A stretch of 60,147 nt of DNA from Chelatococcus caeni (GCF_014196925.1 NZ_JACIEN010000012.1:1-60147); one strand, 5' to 3'. Counted from the stretch's first letter, positions 41,187 through 51,273 are shown. Notes: a model not told the origin generated them from the sequence alone. Made by a program: numbers and translations.

Positions 41187-44100
41187 AATTGCCGCACACG
41201 GCGATCACCGACCGCTACCAGGCCGCCGAACGTTTTGTCGACTGGCTGGCCGATTTCGTCGTAGCGGATGCTACGGGAGCAAAAAAGTCGGCGCTGGAAG
41301 TGGATCCGTGTGGATTGTTCTGGCTCGGGCGCCTCGCCCCCGAAGAGGAAATCGCCGAATCCAAGCTTGGGGAACGGGCAGAGAGACTGGAGCCATGCGC
41401 CGTCGGCATGCGGCTGGGCCTCGACGCAGAATTTGGAGACATGGTGTCGTTCGACCTCCGTGCTTCGTTCGCGGTCTGGCGGAAGGAGGGCGATAGGTGG
41501 ATCAAGTCCGATCCGATCGACTGCACTGAAAGCGTCAGTATCCTTCTCAATCATGGGTCTACAAATCGATTTACGACATCCATCCAACGCGAGCTCGATA
41601 GCCGCTTTCCGGACTCCGGCCTCGCCGCCGCCATTGAAATCGAGGTGGATACAAGTCGGGATGGTTTGCCGGGATTGACCGTCACCCTCGTCAATTGCTC
41701 GAAGCCAAATCAGGAACAGAAGAACGCTTTCGCCAGAGGGCGGCTGTTTCAGTGCGAACTTGAGGTTTCCGGTCTGCCGACCCGGGAGTTCATTCTCGAA
41801 GCGCTACCCGACAGCTTTCGCTATGATCGGCATGTCCCCGCGTGGGGCATCAACTGCGGGGTTTCCGTCGAGGGATCGGTTTTCACCACCGTCGATCTTC
41901 CGCGCCACGACAAGCCACGCCCTCAATTCTGGAACGCTCCTGGCCAGTCGGAAGATTTCTTTTCCTTCGAAAGGCTTGCAGACGATCCGGTCGCGCCTGG
42001 TCGCGAACTCGTCGAAGCGCTCCGGGCTTGGGGAGACGACGCATGGGACATGGAGCGTATACGATCGAGACATGCCGACTGGTCGGAGGAGATGGAACGC
42101 GAAGCGAGGCGGGAGAGGCAGGGTTTTCTCGAAGAAGTCGAGCGAATAGCTGCCGGTGTCGCGCGCCTCGAGGAAGACCAGGATCTTTGCCGCGCATTTC
42201 GTCTGATGAACGCATCTATGCTCATCTCCGCACGAGACGGCAAGGGTGGCTTCAAATACACATCGTGGCGGCCGTTTCAGATCGGTTTTCTTTACGCGAA
42301 CCTGGACGCTTGCCGAAACGAGGGTGCCGACATCGTCGATATCGTCTGGTTCACGACCGGAGGCGGCAAGACGGAGACCTATCTCGGTCTCATCCTGACA
42401 GCCGCTTTCCTGGATCGCTTTCGTGGCAAGACCACGGGGGTGACGGCGTGGTCGAGATTCCCACTCCGATTGCTTTCGCTCCAACAGACGCAGCGTTTCG
42501 CCAATGCCCTGGCCGCGGCAGAGATGGTCCGCCGCAAGGAGGCAATCGAGGGGGACCCGTTTGGCCTCGGTTTTCTCGTTGGCAGTGGAGCCACCCCCAA
42601 CGAGATCAAACGCGAGAGAAATCGCGATCGGCGCGGCCAATGGGACTACGAGGACGATTCGATGCCAGATCGTCTTCGCATGCTCAAGGTGTGCCCGTTC
42701 TGCCGCACAGACAGCATAGAGATGCGTTTCAATCGGCGATATTGGCGGCTGGAGCACCGCTGCACGAACTCCGACTGCGAGTGGGATATTGCGCAGCCAC
42801 TTCCGATCTGGGTCGTCGATTTCGAAGTATGGCGTTATCTCCCGACGGTGATCGTCGGCACGCTCGACAAGGCGGCGGGCATCGCACTACAGGCCAACAT
42901 GCGTGGGATCATCGGCCCACCTATGGGATACTGTTCCGAGCCCGAGCATGGCCACACTTATGCGACCCGATGGAGTCGTCCGAATGGATGCCTAGTGCCG
43001 GATTGCAAAGGGTCACCTAAAGGCCTCCCGATGGACCCGTCTCTCTATGGGGTGTCGTTCAGACTGCAGGACGAGTTGCATCTTCTGCGTGACAGCCTCG
43101 GAGCTGTCGACGCGCATTACGAGGCGCTCTATGACCACTTGCAGCGACACCTTTCGGGAACGCGGCCCAAAATACTGGCTTCGTCCGCCACGCTGAGCGG
43201 TTACGAAAGACAGAGCGAAGTCCTATACGGCAAAAAAGCACGTGTGTTTCCGTATCCAGAGCCCCAGATAGGAGAAGGCTTCTGGTCCCGGGAGACGGAC
43301 AAGCGAATGCGCTCCTACCTTGCTGTTTCGCCACGCGGGCAGACCGTCGAGTTCGCAGTCGACCGCATGATGATCTCGCTGCAGTCAGCAATCCGCGAAT
43401 GGCTGCGAGATCCGCGCGGCGTCGCAGAGAAGATCGGTGTCGATCCGTCGCTCGCCGACTTCCTAGTCGACATATACGGCACGAACGTCGTGTACGGGAA
43501 CACGCTGCGCGACCTCGACGCTGTTGTCCGTTCGTCTGAGACACAGTGGGAGGCTATCCCTAAGCCGGCGCCCAACGTAACCTCGATGACCGGGCGGACC
43601 CTTTTCTCGGACGTATCGGAAGTCCTCGAAAAGCTCGAACGCCCTGACGCCGAGTTCGCCAACCGACTTCACGTGGTCGCGGCATCCTCGATGATGTCGC
43701 ATGGCGTGGACATCGACCGACTAAACGTGATGGTGATGCTTGGGTTACCGCACACTACGGCCGAGTTCATCCAGGCGACGGCACGTGTGGGGCGCAGGTG
43801 GCCTGCCCTCGCCTTTGTCGTGCACCGAATTGCCAGGGAGCGCGACGCCAGCGTCTTCAAAGCGTTCCCGCAGTACGTGGCTCAGGGTGATCGTTTCGTC
43901 GAACCTATACCGATCACCGGGCATAGCAGACGGGTGCTGGAGCGAACTTTGCCGGGTCTGGCCTTCGCGCGGATCCTGCTGCTTCACGAGCCCCGGGCGG
44001 GCCGCAGCATAGCGAAGGCGAAAGTCTTGCGCGATTATCTGGATGCACACCCTGACTTCTGCGAGAACGAGAGTGCCACGATCGCCGGGATGCTCGGCTA

Positions 44101-44287
44101 CACCGATGAAATGACGGCCGATCTCTCCCAAGACGTGCGATGGTGGTACGAACGTCTCGCTGCGAATCTCGGCGATCCAGCGCACGCCAACGAATGGTCG
44201 AATTCCATGGGGCCGAAAGGTGGCCCCATGCTGTCTCTTCGCGACGTTGAGGAGCAAGTCGAGATTCGCGGAGAGGACCCGAGATGA
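41183..44287 (+). CDS. drmA: DrmA-like superfamily II helicase
   Basis: TTG 41183 overlaps the sigma stop and follows GAAGGAG. The 1034-residue protein has motif I TTGGGKTE at 391-398, a four-Cys zinc site between 504 and 532 (CPFC...CTNSDC), a DExH-like QDELHLL at 629-635, SAT at 668-670, and GVDIDRLN plus QATARVGRR near 841-872. The motif set and its partnership with a DUF1998 protein match DrmA of DISARM. The first 350 residues are not recognisable. It would translocate on non-self DNA. It overlaps drmB by four bases. Confidence 0.75.
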   Translation: MKLPHTAITDRYQAAERFVDWLADFVVADATGAKKSALEVDPCGLFWLGRLAPEEEIAESKLGERAERLEPCAVGMRLGLDAEFGDMVSFDLRASFAVWRKEGDRWIKSDPIDCTESVSILLNHGSTNRFTTSIQRELDSRFPDSGLAAAIEIEVDTSRDGLPGLTVTLVNCSKPNQEQKNAFARGRLFQCELEVSGLPTREFILEALPDSFRYDRHVPAWGINCGVSVEGSVFTTVDLPRHDKPRPQFWNAPGQSEDFFSFERLADDPVAPGRELVEALRAWGDDAWDMERIRSRHADWSEEMEREARRERQGFLEEVERIAAGVARLEEDQDLCRAFRLMNASMLISARDGKGGFKYTSWRPFQIGFLYANLDACRNEGADIVDIVWFTTGGGKTETYLGLILTAAFLDRFRGKTTGVTAWSRFPLRLLSLQQTQRFANALAAAEMVRRKEAIEGDPFGLGFLVGSGATPNEIKRERNRDRRGQWDYEDDSMPDRLRMLKVCPFCRTDSIEMRFNRRYWRLEHRCTNSDCEWDIAQPLPIWVVDFEVWRYLPTVIVGTLDKAAGIALQANMRGIIGPPMGYCSEPEHGHTYATRWSRPNGCLVPDCKGSPKGLPMDPSLYGVSFRLQDELHLLRDSLGAVDAHYEALYDHLQRHLSGTRPKILASSATLSGYERQSEVLYGKKARVFPYPEPQIGEGFWSRETDKRMRSYLAVSPRGQTVEFAVDRMMISLQSAIREWLRDPRGVAEKIGVDPSLADFLVDIYGTNVVYGNTLRDLDAVVRSSETQWEAIPKPAPNVTSMTGRTLFSDVSEVLEKLERPDAEFANRLHVVAASSMMSHGVDIDRLNVMVMLGLPHTTAEFIQATARVGRRWPALAFVVHRIARERDASVFKAFPQYVAQGDRFVEPIPITGHSRRVLERTLPGLAFARILLLHEPRAGRSIAKAKVLRDYLDAHPDFCENESATIAGMLGYTDEMTADLSQDVRWWYERLAANLGDPAHANEWSNSMGPKGGPMLSLRDVEEQVEIRGEDPR

Positions 44288-45990
44288 AGGAAACCAGAAG
44301 CGCATCGCAAATCCTTTACGGTCATCTCCCGCAGCAGACTGTCGATGTCAGAGGCGGCGTTTGGAAAGTCAAAAGTTGGAAGTACAAGCCTGTTCACGAG
44401 GTCGATGCAGAGGCATTGTCAGCAGAATTGATCCGGCTTGCCGCCCCTTGGGAAGCGAGCGGTCGCGATGGGCGACTCGTGGCCAGCTTGAGAGCGGGTG
44501 CGAATGTACAGGTGCGATCGCTCGATCGGGAACTCGGAGCTTGGTTGGAGCCGTTCCCGAAGACCTGGCGGTGCAAGAACTGCTCACGACTGTTGGATAG
44601 CCCCCGGGCACGTTGCAAATGCGGTGCGATCGGGCCGCACGGGCAACTCCCTTTCGTATTGTTTCACGACGCTTGCGGGGACATACGGGAGCCCAGCTAT
44701 CCGCGTTGTCCGGCTCATGACGATGTGAGGATGCGCTTGCCCGGGACGACCAGTCTGCGAGAAATCGAGCTCTCGTGCCCTGAATGCAATCGAACTTTGC
44801 GATCGAACTTCCTCTATACCAACTGCACTTGTGGCCAATCGGGCCGGAATGGCGAGAGGATGGAATTCACGGTTCACCGCAGCGCTTCCGTCTATGTCCC
44901 GAGGAGCGTCGTGATCGTGAATCCCCCGTCACGCACTCAGAGGCGGCGACTACACGCCGCGGGGGGTGGGCCGGCCGCACTGGCGTGGGTAGCGGAAGGA
45001 ATGGCATCGCCTTGGGTCGATGGAGTTGCTGGCGCGAAGTCTGCGGCGCTTCGAAGAACTCTGGCAGAGCAAGGATTGACTCCGGAACAGATCGACGCCG
45101 CGCTTGCGGCCGCTGGGGTGGCAGACGACAAGCCGCGGGAGCTCCGTATCTCGCCCGAGGTTAACGATGCCGCAGAGTATGACGCTTCCGCGATCGCCCT
45201 TGCGATGTCAGAGACGAGGAAGACCATCGGAGATCTGAAGAGGACCGCCACGGGGAAGAGGCAGGCGCTTTATGACGGCCAGTACGACCATGCCTTGAAA
45301 CGCGCGGGAGTGCAGAGAATCGATCTGGTGGAGCGCTTTCCGATCCTGAACGGTCAATTCGGTTACACGCGGGGCGATCACGAGCCGGGAGCGTCACGAC
45401 TTCGGGCGTTCACCGAACGAGACGGTACAGTCGTGGTTTATGGGGACCTCGCCACCACGGAAGCGCTTATTACTCGGCTGGATCCGGTCCGGGTCTCGTA
45501 TTGGCTACGGGAACGAGGACACGGAATCGAGGTGAAGGACAACATACGAGATGCCTACGAGGGAATCCTCGGCGCGGTGGGAAATGATCCTGAAAACTCG
45601 GCGGTCCTGTCCGACATCACGACCCTCGTTCACAGCTTTTCGCACCGAATGGTCCGACAGACCTCCTACTATGCAGGTATCGATAGGGAATCCATTTCCG
45701 AGCTCCTATTCCCCTTGGCTTTGGCTGTCGTGACATACGCCGTTCCTAGGGGCGACTTCGTCCTCGGGGGCTTACAGGCCATGTTCGAGCACGATCTGCA
45801 CACGGTCTTGGATCGCGTGGTGTTGGACGAATCGCGATGTGCATTGGATCCAGGTTGTTGGGAATCGAGGCACGGGGCAGCCTGTGCCGTATGCCTTCAT
45901 CTGGGCGAACCGTCGTGTCGGCTATTCAATACGCGACTCGATCGGAAGGTGCTGTTCGATACGGATGGCTACTTTCGAATGCGCAGCTGA
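44284..45990 (+). CDS. drmB: DrmB-like DUF1998 protein
   Basis: A 568-residue protein with two zinc-binding areas (WRCKNCSRLLDSPRARCKCG near 98-117, and CPECNRTLRSNFLYTNCTCG), a middle region of unknown fold, and a C-terminal DUF1998 domain with HSFSHRMVRQTSYYAGIDRE and Cys-rich CALDPGCWESRHGAACAVCL. DrmB works with DrmA as the DNA-sensing core of DISARM. It is the last gene of the operon and faces the NERD helicase gene on the other strand. Confidence 0.8.
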   Translation: MKETRSASQILYGHLPQQTVDVRGGVWKVKSWKYKPVHEVDAEALSAELIRLAAPWEASGRDGRLVASLRAGANVQVRSLDRELGAWLEPFPKTWRCKNCSRLLDSPRARCKCGAIGPHGQLPFVLFHDACGDIREPSYPRCPAHDDVRMRLPGTTSLREIELSCPECNRTLRSNFLYTNCTCGQSGRNGERMEFTVHRSASVYVPRSVVIVNPPSRTQRRRLHAAGGGPAALAWVAEGMASPWVDGVAGAKSAALRRTLAEQGLTPEQIDAALAAAGVADDKPRELRISPEVNDAAEYDASAIALAMSETRKTIGDLKRTATGKRQALYDGQYDHALKRAGVQRIDLVERFPILNGQFGYTRGDHEPGASRLRAFTERDGTVVVYGDLATTEALITRLDPVRVSYWLRERGHGIEVKDNIRDAYEGILGAVGNDPENSAVLSDITTLVHSFSHRMVRQTSYYAGIDRESISELLFPLALAVVTYAVPRGDFVLGGLQAMFEHDLHTVLDRVVLDESRCALDPGCWESRHGAACAVCLHLGEPSCRLFNTRLDRKVLFDTDGYFRMRS

Positions 45991-45996
45991 CGAGCG

Positions 45997-47592
45997 TCAC
46001 CTCCATCCTACGGAAGCCTTTCGGGAGGGCGAACCAAGGACGTTCAAGTAGGCCCGAGCACGGCTGAAGCCGACATATGCATTTCGGTCGGGCGGCTCGG
46101 GCGTATCCCCGTCAAGGGCGAGGACCACGGCAAGGGCCTCCAGGCCCTTGAATCGGCCTATAGTTTCGGCCACCACTCCGGAGCCACCGTAGGGGCAAAA
46201 TCCAGAGTCGGCGACGGCCATCTCCCTGAGCCTTCCCACGAGGCTCGCAGTCTCGCACAAAACGACGATGTCGCGCTTTTCGAACCCTTCTGCGAGCAGC
46301 TTTTCGACGATACGCTGCACGAGACGAGGCGCATCCGGCACCCTGGTTAGGTCCGACCATTTGGCCGGTGGTCCATCGATACATAAGTCGTCGACATCAA
46401 AGCCGGCGATTACCGCCACGCGTTCCGATATAGGTCGTGCGTTTCGACAATTGGTGGTGAGATCGAGTCTGAAACGTTGCGCATCCGGCACCCAGTCCCG
46501 GTCCCAAAGGCGCTGATGTTCATCAGCGAATACATAAAAGGGCGCGTCGGGACCGGCACTACAAAGCGCCTCCAGTACCTCGATCCAACTCCCGGCAAAG
46601 TCCTGCCCCTCATCGACCACGATGGCGTCGAAGGTCAGACCATTCCTCTCCATGGCTTCAAGAAGTACCAATGGCGCGTCGCCTGTCCACCAGTTCGAAT
46701 CCGGCATTCTCGGTATCGGCACTCCTGACGATTTAGCGGCTGTCATGCAAAGGGAGTGAAAGGTCGCGGTTCTTATGTCGTGGAGCGAGGGATCGGCAGC
46801 CAGTCGGCGTGCCAGCAGTTCGTTGAAACACGTCAGCAGGACGCTATTGCCTTCGTCTCTGAGCTGACGCGCTTTTTCGCAAGCCAATACCGTCTTCCCG
46901 GTGCCGGCGCCTCCGAACACGACCGCTCTGGGGGTCCTTCGGGTCATCGCGAAGGCCCGAACCTGACCTTGGGTCAATTGCAGGAGTCCGGCGTCGGCGT
47001 CGTGAGCGGCATCGGCCAACGTCCGTCTGACTGTAACGGTCGGAGCGAGCGCGTCGACGATTCTGGTCGTGTCGGCCGCGGACAAGCTCGCCTTCTGTTG
47101 CCAATGGTCGAGAACGCGTGCGAGGGAGATGTGAACATCCGACAGTCCTCGACCGTCGATGACGATTTCGGTCGGTGCGGCGGGCCCGAGTTCGAGCGAG
47201 TAGGTGATGTCGGGAAACACGACGGCGTGGCAAGTCGGGACATATAGGCCCAAACGGCCTCTCAGCCACTTGTGCAGGTTCACTTTCGACGTGGTCGCCT
47301 GCTCGAAAGGGTTTTTGATATCGTTCACTCGACCATGACGGTCTTCGGAAACCCAGCGGCCATTCCGGAGATCGACACCGCCGCCCTTCACCTCCAATAC
47401 TACGATGCCAAAGGATCGATGGAGGAGCACGAAATCAGCCTCTCCATCGGCAAGCCGGTTGCCTCGCGGGCCGAGCCACGCCACGGAATGTATGATGTGC
47501 CAGTCGTCCGAAAGCGCCTTTAGTGCGGCGTGGACCTTCAATTCGGACTGAGGATCGTAACCGGCGACTGGATATGAGATAGTGATAGCCAT
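45997..47592 (-). CDS. NERD-nuclease/UvrD-type helicase
   Basis: From ATG 47592 the protein has 531 residues. The N-terminal NERD domain has PD-(D/E)xK-like residues in GEADFVLLHRSFGIVVLEVK (50-69). The UvrD/Rep half has GGAGTGKT at 227-234, VDEGQDFAGSWI, and a C-terminal YVGFSRARAYLNVL. It probably cuts and unwinds foreign DNA. It is convergent with drmB (six-base gap) and divergent from vsr, so it is expressed separately from the operon. Confidence 0.88.
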   Translation of the reverse strand: MAITISYPVAGYDPQSELKVHAALKALSDDWHIIHSVAWLGPRGNRLADGEADFVLLHRSFGIVVLEVKGGGVDLRNGRWVSEDRHGRVNDIKNPFEQATTSKVNLHKWLRGRLGLYVPTCHAVVFPDITYSLELGPAAPTEIVIDGRGLSDVHISLARVLDHWQQKASLSAADTTRIVDALAPTVTVRRTLADAAHDADAGLLQLTQGQVRAFAMTRRTPRAVVFGGAGTGKTVLACEKARQLRDEGNSVLLTCFNELLARRLAADPSLHDIRTATFHSLCMTAAKSSGVPIPRMPDSNWWTGDAPLVLLEAMERNGLTFDAIVVDEGQDFAGSWIEVLEALCSAGPDAPFYVFADEHQRLWDRDWVPDAQRFRLDLTTNCRNARPISERVAVIAGFDVDDLCIDGPPAKWSDLTRVPDAPRLVQRIVEKLLAEGFEKRDIVVLCETASLVGRLREMAVADSGFCPYGGSGVVAETIGRFKGLEALAVVLALDGDTPEPPDRNAYVGFSRARAYLNVLGSPSRKASVGWR

Positions 47593-47815
47593 GGAAATCA
47601 ATTCTATAAGCGCTGGCGACGAGTCCAAGAAGACATCAGTTTCAAAGAACTACTATTAAGTTGAGGCTGCGGGTCGTGGAGCGGTTGGCCAAACGAAAAT
47701 CGATCGGAGGTCGGTCTGCGGCTGCCGCGACGTTCGGGCAGGACGACGGGATCGGCGAATCTCAGGAGGGATTCATGGTGATCGATCGCTTCACACCGTT
47801 TGAGAGAGACTGATC

Positions 47816-48289
47816 TTGGAAGTAGACCCGATCAGGAGTCGCATCATGCGTGCCGTCCGGCAGAAGAATACCGGACCGGAAATGACCGTGCGGCGCCTCC
47901 TGCATGCATCTGGTTATCGCTTTCGCGTCCAGCGCCGTGACCTGCCGGGCTCGCCGGACATCGTGCTGCCGAAGCACAACTTGGCCATCTTCGTGCATGG
48001 CTGCTTTTGGCACCGGCATCCGGGTTGCAAGAAGGCGACGACGCCCAGGACGCGAGCCGAGTTCTGGGCGGCGAAGTTCGAGCGAAACGTCATGCGTGAT
48101 AGCGAAAACGAAGCGGCGCTCCGAGTGATGGGTTGGCGGGTACTCACCATTTGGGAATGTGAGGCCAGGTCGACCGACACGCTCGTGGCAAAGTTGATGT
48201 CGGCACTGCCGCCGACGAGCGCGAGCGAACTCACGGTCCTTCGGGACATCGGCGATGATGAAGCTAATGCGGCGCCTGGTCATCGATAG
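47816..48289 (+). CDS. vsr: very-short-patch repair endonuclease Vsr
   Basis: TTG 47816 follows GAGAGA. The 157-residue protein carries SRIMRAVRQKNTGPEMTVRR, the catalytic Asp in PGSPDIVLPKHN, and the zinc/His set in FVHGCFWHRHPGCKKA. Vsr cuts at T:G mismatches arising from deaminated 5-methylcytosine. Its presence suggests the methyltransferase at 38894 is active and causes C-to-T damage. Its end overlaps the PIN-like gene. Confidence 0.93.
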   Translation: MEVDPIRSRIMRAVRQKNTGPEMTVRRLLHASGYRFRVQRRDLPGSPDIVLPKHNLAIFVHGCFWHRHPGCKKATTPRTRAEFWAAKFERNVMRDSENEAALRVMGWRVLTIWECEARSTDTLVAKLMSALPPTSASELTVLRDIGDDEANAAPGHR

Positions 48290-49118
48290 CAGCATGCTGC
48301 AGTCGGAGGATCTCAGGCTGTTTCTCAATGCATCAGCCGCGAATTTTGCCGTTCTACCGGACTTCGTTTGGTTCGAGCTGTACAAGCAGGAATCGATCGA
48401 AGCGATTGTGGCTGGGATGTCCGTCATCGGTGACTTCCCGGAACAGGTCATCGTCTTGAAACCGGGAAAGGAAATCGTGGAAATCGATCCTCGAACCCCG
48501 AATATGACCTCCTCAATGCAGCGCTCCGACGTGGCGCATCAGATTCGAGGAATGGTCGCCATTTTGGACGGGCCGGACCGAGACGAGCCCGGGGTTCGCG
48601 CTCAGTTAGAACGACTTTGGTCCGGCGCTGTAAATGCGCTTTCCGGAATGCTCGAAGGTGCCCACGACATATTGGTTTCGTTGCCGGAGATGGCCGAGCA
48701 AATGTTTACGCCTCAGCACCTTCGCATCATCAGGAGGAATACGCGATACACGCCGGAGATGTTCTCGTCGATCTTCGGAGCCGCTGATCAGATATGGGAG
48801 ACGCTATCGGGGGGTGACCAGGATTCCACCTGCCCGGCGCCCGAAGAACTCAGAACGCAAGCCTATCTCTACCGCTACTCGCTTGCGATCGTCATTTACC
48901 TGCTCTGGTGGGTCAAGAACGGGAATCAAACTCCGAAACGGCTCGACCGCGCAAGAAACGATCTCATCGATTTGAGCTTCGCAGTATATGGTACATATTA
49001 CGAGGGCTTGATGACCGCCGACAAGAAACTGGATTGGACGCATCAAAACCTTTCACTTGCTCTCAACGCCATCGGTGCAGAGGTGCCGGCAATTCGCTAT
49101 TGGCGGCCATCATCGTAA
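48255..49118 (+). CDS. PIN-like-domain protein of the defence island
   Basis: A 287-residue protein. The start (RRLVIDSSMLQSEDLRLFLN), LPDFVWFELYKQ and the late LMTADKKLDWTHQNLSLAL place acidic residues as in PIN ribonucleases. About 180 residues of helical insert lie between the second and third blocks, so it is larger than VapC-type toxins. It overlaps vsr by 35 bases and is probably co-translated. An RNase effector role is plausible but not shown. ATG 48267 is an alternative start. Confidence 0.65.
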   Translation: MMKLMRRLVIDSSMLQSEDLRLFLNASAANFAVLPDFVWFELYKQESIEAIVAGMSVIGDFPEQVIVLKPGKEIVEIDPRTPNMTSSMQRSDVAHQIRGMVAILDGPDRDEPGVRAQLERLWSGAVNALSGMLEGAHDILVSLPEMAEQMFTPQHLRIIRRNTRYTPEMFSSIFGAADQIWETLSGGDQDSTCPAPEELRTQAYLYRYSLAIVIYLLWWVKNGNQTPKRLDRARNDLIDLSFAVYGTYYEGLMTADKKLDWTHQNLSLALNAIGAEVPAIRYWRPSS

Positions 49119-49302
49119 GCTTTCGCGTTGGAAACTCATCGGACGATCTTTGCATAAAAAGAATTTAGCAAATTAGAATACGGCGACGCGCGAGGTTGCG
49201 ACGACAAATTCAGTGTACGATGGAAACAGTAGATGACTCAGTAGCTTCTCACCTCTAGTCTGATGTGATGCAAACGAGCCCTGGACAGATGAAGAGAACG
49301 AT

Positions 49303-50101
49303 TTGATCGTCGCGGATTACTTCGCAATGCTCGCTGACGACGTCGCCGGCCGGTCCTATAGCAAGGCCGAATGTAACCGACGACTACAAGAGCGGATCGA
49401 CCGCTCCCGAAAGTCGATCGAGTTCAAGCACCAGAACATCAGTGCAGTGCTCAAGGGGCTTGGCGAGGATTGGATTCCTGGCTACCGGCCGGCCTTCCAC
49501 TTCCAGACGTCTCTGATCGATGCAGTAGTGCGTTGGCTGGCGCAGAATCCGGGTTGGTTTGCCAGAAGGCCCTCCGCACGCGAAGACTCCGGGCTACGCG
49601 AGACATCACCGCTCTGGGTCGGGCCGCCACCCACGCTTTCGAATTCAGCCGCCGCCGCAGGAACTGGAGCAGACGCTACACATTGCCCGAAAGTTCGATG
49701 TCGCGGGTAGGGACGAGCGCAATCGCGCGCTCGGTCGAGCGGGAGAAGAACGTGTCTTGGCTCATGAACATGCCTCGCTGACCAACGCGGGCCGAAACGA
49801 TCTAGCACGCAAGATACGATGGGTGTCGCAGGAAGATGGAGACGGTGCGGGTTACGACATCGCAAGCTTCTCGGCAGACGGGCGGTCTCGATTGATCGAG
49901 GTCAAGACGACGAACGGTTGGGAACGCACACCCTTTCACGTCACGCGCAACGAACTGGCGGTTGCCGAGGAGAAGCGCGCCGAATGGTGCTTGTTCCGGC
50001 TCTAGAACTTCTCGCGCGAGCCGAAGGCGTTCGAGCTATATCCGCCATTGGATGCTCACGTCTCACTGACGGCGATGACGTTTCAGGCGAGCTTCGTTTG
50101 A
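49303..50101 (+). pseudogene. DUF3883 gene broken by a frameshift and an amber stop
   Basis: The first part (49303 on) reads MIVADYFAMLADDVAGRSYS and KSIEFKHQNISAVLKGLGED. Near 49651 the frame must shift: an extra G before CCG-CCG-CCG-CAG moves it to PPPQELEQTLHIARKFDVAG, and GRAGEERVLAHE leads into the DUF3883 endonuclease-like core IEVKTTNGWERTPF. A TAG at 50003-50005 then interrupts WCLFRL-stop-NFSREPKAFELYPP, and the native end is at 50101. Two separate lesions indicate a decayed defence gene. Confidence 0.8.
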
Positions 50102-50462
50102 GTCTATTGCCGGCTCCTGCAGATAACTGCCGAGCGCATCGTGATGCACTTGAATATCCGAGCCGGAGGAACTCGCCACCACCTTTGCCACCCCCTCCAT
50201 CCATCCCTCTTCGCACCGATAAGCATCGGAACTCTGACGGCCGCCGCGTGATCAAATCAGCCCCGCACTTGCCACTGTAGAGCCCGACCCGGGTTTGCAC
50301 CGGGTGGGCGTTCTCGCTCTCGACCGGAGGTCGAGATTGAATGGAGGCGATCGTGGCCAAACCGCTCATCACCGAAGATCAACTAGCCGGCAGGGGCGCC
50401 GGGGCACTCGCAGCTTTACGGCCGAATACATACACGGCAAATTAGAACGCTGGGAGGGGGCG
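50102..50462. other. 361 bp gap before the DUF2971 gene
   Basis: No family is recognisable. A 34-codon frame (50341-50445, MEAIVAKPLITEDQLAGRGA) might be a remnant. GACCCGGGTTTGCACCGGGT forms a short hairpin near 50286. The region probably carries the promoter of the DUF2971/Rad50-S24 pair. Confidence 0.4.
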
Positions 50463-51194
50463 ATGAATACGAAGAACTATATCAATCTACAAGCCACCGA
50501 GTTTGACGGCTATATCTACCGCGTGATGCCGCTCGGGCGGTTTTACGAACTGTTCGCAAACAAGCAGAACGTGCTGGTCCGGCCCTCGAAATGGGATGAC
50601 CCGTTCGAGAATTTCATCCTGAACGCCCCCGCGCGGCTTGCTGATGGCACGATCGCGAAGTTCGCATTCAACAACGACTTCTACGGGCAATGCTGGACGC
50701 GGCAGACCAGCTCCGATGCTATCTGGCGTATCTATTCGCCCGACAAGACCGGCGTGCGGGTGCGCACCACGATCCGCAACCTCCTCACCGGATTGCAGGC
50801 CCCGCTTGGCGACTGGGCGCATAAGCAAGCTTTCATCGGCAAGGTCCAGTACATGGGCGACAGGAAGCTGGTGGAATTCGGCAACAAGGTGTTCCGCGGT
50901 GGCCTGCACGTCCGCGCGCTGGCCGAAACGCTACTGGTCAAGCGCAACGCCTTCATCCACGAGCGTGAGGTACGGCTTCTCTATCTGGAGAAGAATAAGG
51001 GAAAGCAGGACATCTATGCCTACTCGGTCGATCCGCACGCACTGATCGACCAAATTATGATCGACCCGCGCCTGCCGCTCTCTGACGTGAACAAGGTGAA
51101 GGACGAGATCCGCAGGCGCACCGGCTTCAAGGGGCGGATTATGAGGTCACTGCTCTACGCACCGCCGAAGGACATGATTTTCCCGATCGGGTAA
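50463..51194 (+). CDS. DUF2971 protein
   Basis: ATG 50463 follows GGGAGGGGG. The 243-residue protein has the DUF2971 pattern: YRVMPLGRFYELFANKQNVL, VRPSKWDDPFEN near the start, then CWTRQTSSDAIWRIYSPDKT and AFIHEREVRLLYLEKNKGKQ. DUF2971 genes often lie in defence islands, but the activity is unknown. It stands 79 bp ahead of the Rad50-like gene in the same direction and may be its partner. Confidence 0.82.
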   Translation: MNTKNYINLQATEFDGYIYRVMPLGRFYELFANKQNVLVRPSKWDDPFENFILNAPARLADGTIAKFAFNNDFYGQCWTRQTSSDAIWRIYSPDKTGVRVRTTIRNLLTGLQAPLGDWAHKQAFIGKVQYMGDRKLVEFGNKVFRGGLHVRALAETLLVKRNAFIHEREVRLLYLEKNKGKQDIYAYSVDPHALIDQIMIDPRLPLSDVNKVKDEIRRRTGFKGRIMRSLLYAPPKDMIFPIG

Positions 51195-51273
51195 CAAGCT
51201 GAACCTTTGAAAGTTGCTGCTTTGTTCTCACCGAGAATCCGGATAGTCTGGCAACCGGGGGAGATTCAGAAAA

